Shown here: one piece after another, positions 5,680 through 5,893 of the stretch | Layout of the letters: each line of letters begins with the position of its first letter | Position numbering within the stretch: the stretch's first letter is position 1 | Origin: Bacteroidales bacterium | Lineage (GTDB): Bacteria; Bacteroidota; Bacteroidia; Bacteroidales; Tenuifilaceae | Assembly: GCA_003531155.1 (NCBI GenBank) | Contig: DQHR01000120.1 | Span: forward strand, 8,278-14,170 | Direction of reading: 5' to 3' | DNA: 5,893 bases | The notes under the pieces: model-generated | Seen by the model: the letters and a program-made list of their open reading frames with translations, nothing else | Database searches by the model: none | What the model was told of the DNA's origin: nothing | Made by a program: the position numbers and the translations under genes

Positions 5680-5893
5680 ATGAATTTAATGAGATTAGTA
5701 AAGTATTTAATACTTATAGCCATTTTATACTACCCGCTTTTTGGGCGCCTTGAATCGGTTCCCATTAGGCAGTTTGATGAGGCTCGTCTTGCCCAAAATG
5801 CCTATGAAATGAGCAAGGATGGTGATTTTATTGTTACTCATTATGATGGTCAACCCGAAATGTGGAATACCAAACCACCTCTAATGATTTGGA
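5680..5893 (+). CDS. GT39/ArnT-like membrane glycosyltransferase, N-terminal fragment
   Basis: The first 71 codons of a gene run off the right edge. A membrane helix spans about residues 6-21 (LVKYLILIAILYYPLF). It is followed by the family's first periplasmic loop: FDEARLAQNAYEM (32-44), with the conserved acidic pair Asp33-Glu34, then GDFIVTHYDGQPEMWNTKPPLMIW (48-71 in total), whose WNTKPPL segment is a hallmark of GT39/PMT-type enzymes. Such proteins transfer sugars from polyprenyl-phosphate donors to lipid A, proteins or glycans on the outer face of the inner membrane. The acceptor cannot be told from this fragment. A second in-frame ATG at 5689 (Met4) is possible. An upstream in-frame stop at 5650 excludes a longer start. 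It probably has its own promoter, separate from cysQ. Confidence 0.85.
   Translation, partial: MNLMRLVKYLILIAILYYPLFGRLESVPIRQFDEARLAQNAYEMSKDGDFIVTHYDGQPEMWNTKPPLMIW

Noticed and set aside
1..5893. CRISPR array, tRNA/rRNA, insertion sequence, phage or toxin-antitoxin genes
   Set aside because: I saw no spaced direct repeats, no tRNA-like cloverleaf and no transposase, integrase or toxin-like ORF; the spacers are short and explained by promoters and terminators.

Overview
The window looks like chromosomal DNA from a member of the Bacteroidota, most likely an anaerobic or microaerobic Bacteroidales/Marinilabiliales-type organism. The evidence is AT-rich sequence, TAnnTTTG-type -7 promoter elements, no Shine-Dalgarno sequences ahead of starts, short leaders, exported proteins whose predicted cleavage leaves Gln at +1, and a gene set (secreted C1B peptidase, SiaC/DUF1987, rubredoxin, PepD, CysQ, GT39) typical of that phylum. 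This is inference from content; no rRNA or marker gene is present.

Layout. 1-1018 (minus) is the N-terminal 339 residues of an exported ankyrin-repeat protein that runs off the left edge. A 104-bp divergent spacer separates it from a secreted bleomycin-hydrolase-like cysteine peptidase (1123-2319, plus), which ends at a strong terminator hairpin (2342-2376). A promoter at 2402-2432 then drives a two-gene unit on the plus strand: a SiaC-family (DUF1987) regulatory protein (2456-2836) and, 10 bp later, a 51-residue rubredoxin (2847-3002). A bidirectional hairpin fills the 26 bp between the rubredoxin stop and the stop of convergent pepD, a cytosolic M20C aminoacyl-histidine dipeptidase (3029-4492, minus). 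A 236-bp divergent spacer with a promoter for each side leads to cysQ, a 3'(2'),5'-bisphosphate nucleotidase (4729-5565, plus), followed by a probable terminator. A second promoter with an inverted repeat around its -7 element precedes the N-terminal 71 codons of a GT39/ArnT-like membrane glycosyltransferase (5680 to the right edge).

How the genes relate. Most are independent housekeeping or accessory units separated by terminators and promoters, and I see no single multi-gene system. Two pairings deserve attention. One is the siaC-rubredoxin operon, which joins a phospho-regulated adaptor to a redox carrier. The other is the tight divergent pair of two exported proteins, ankyrin-repeat and C1B peptidase. 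The exported C1B peptidase and the cytosolic PepD both fit a peptide-using lifestyle, but they are not co-transcribed.
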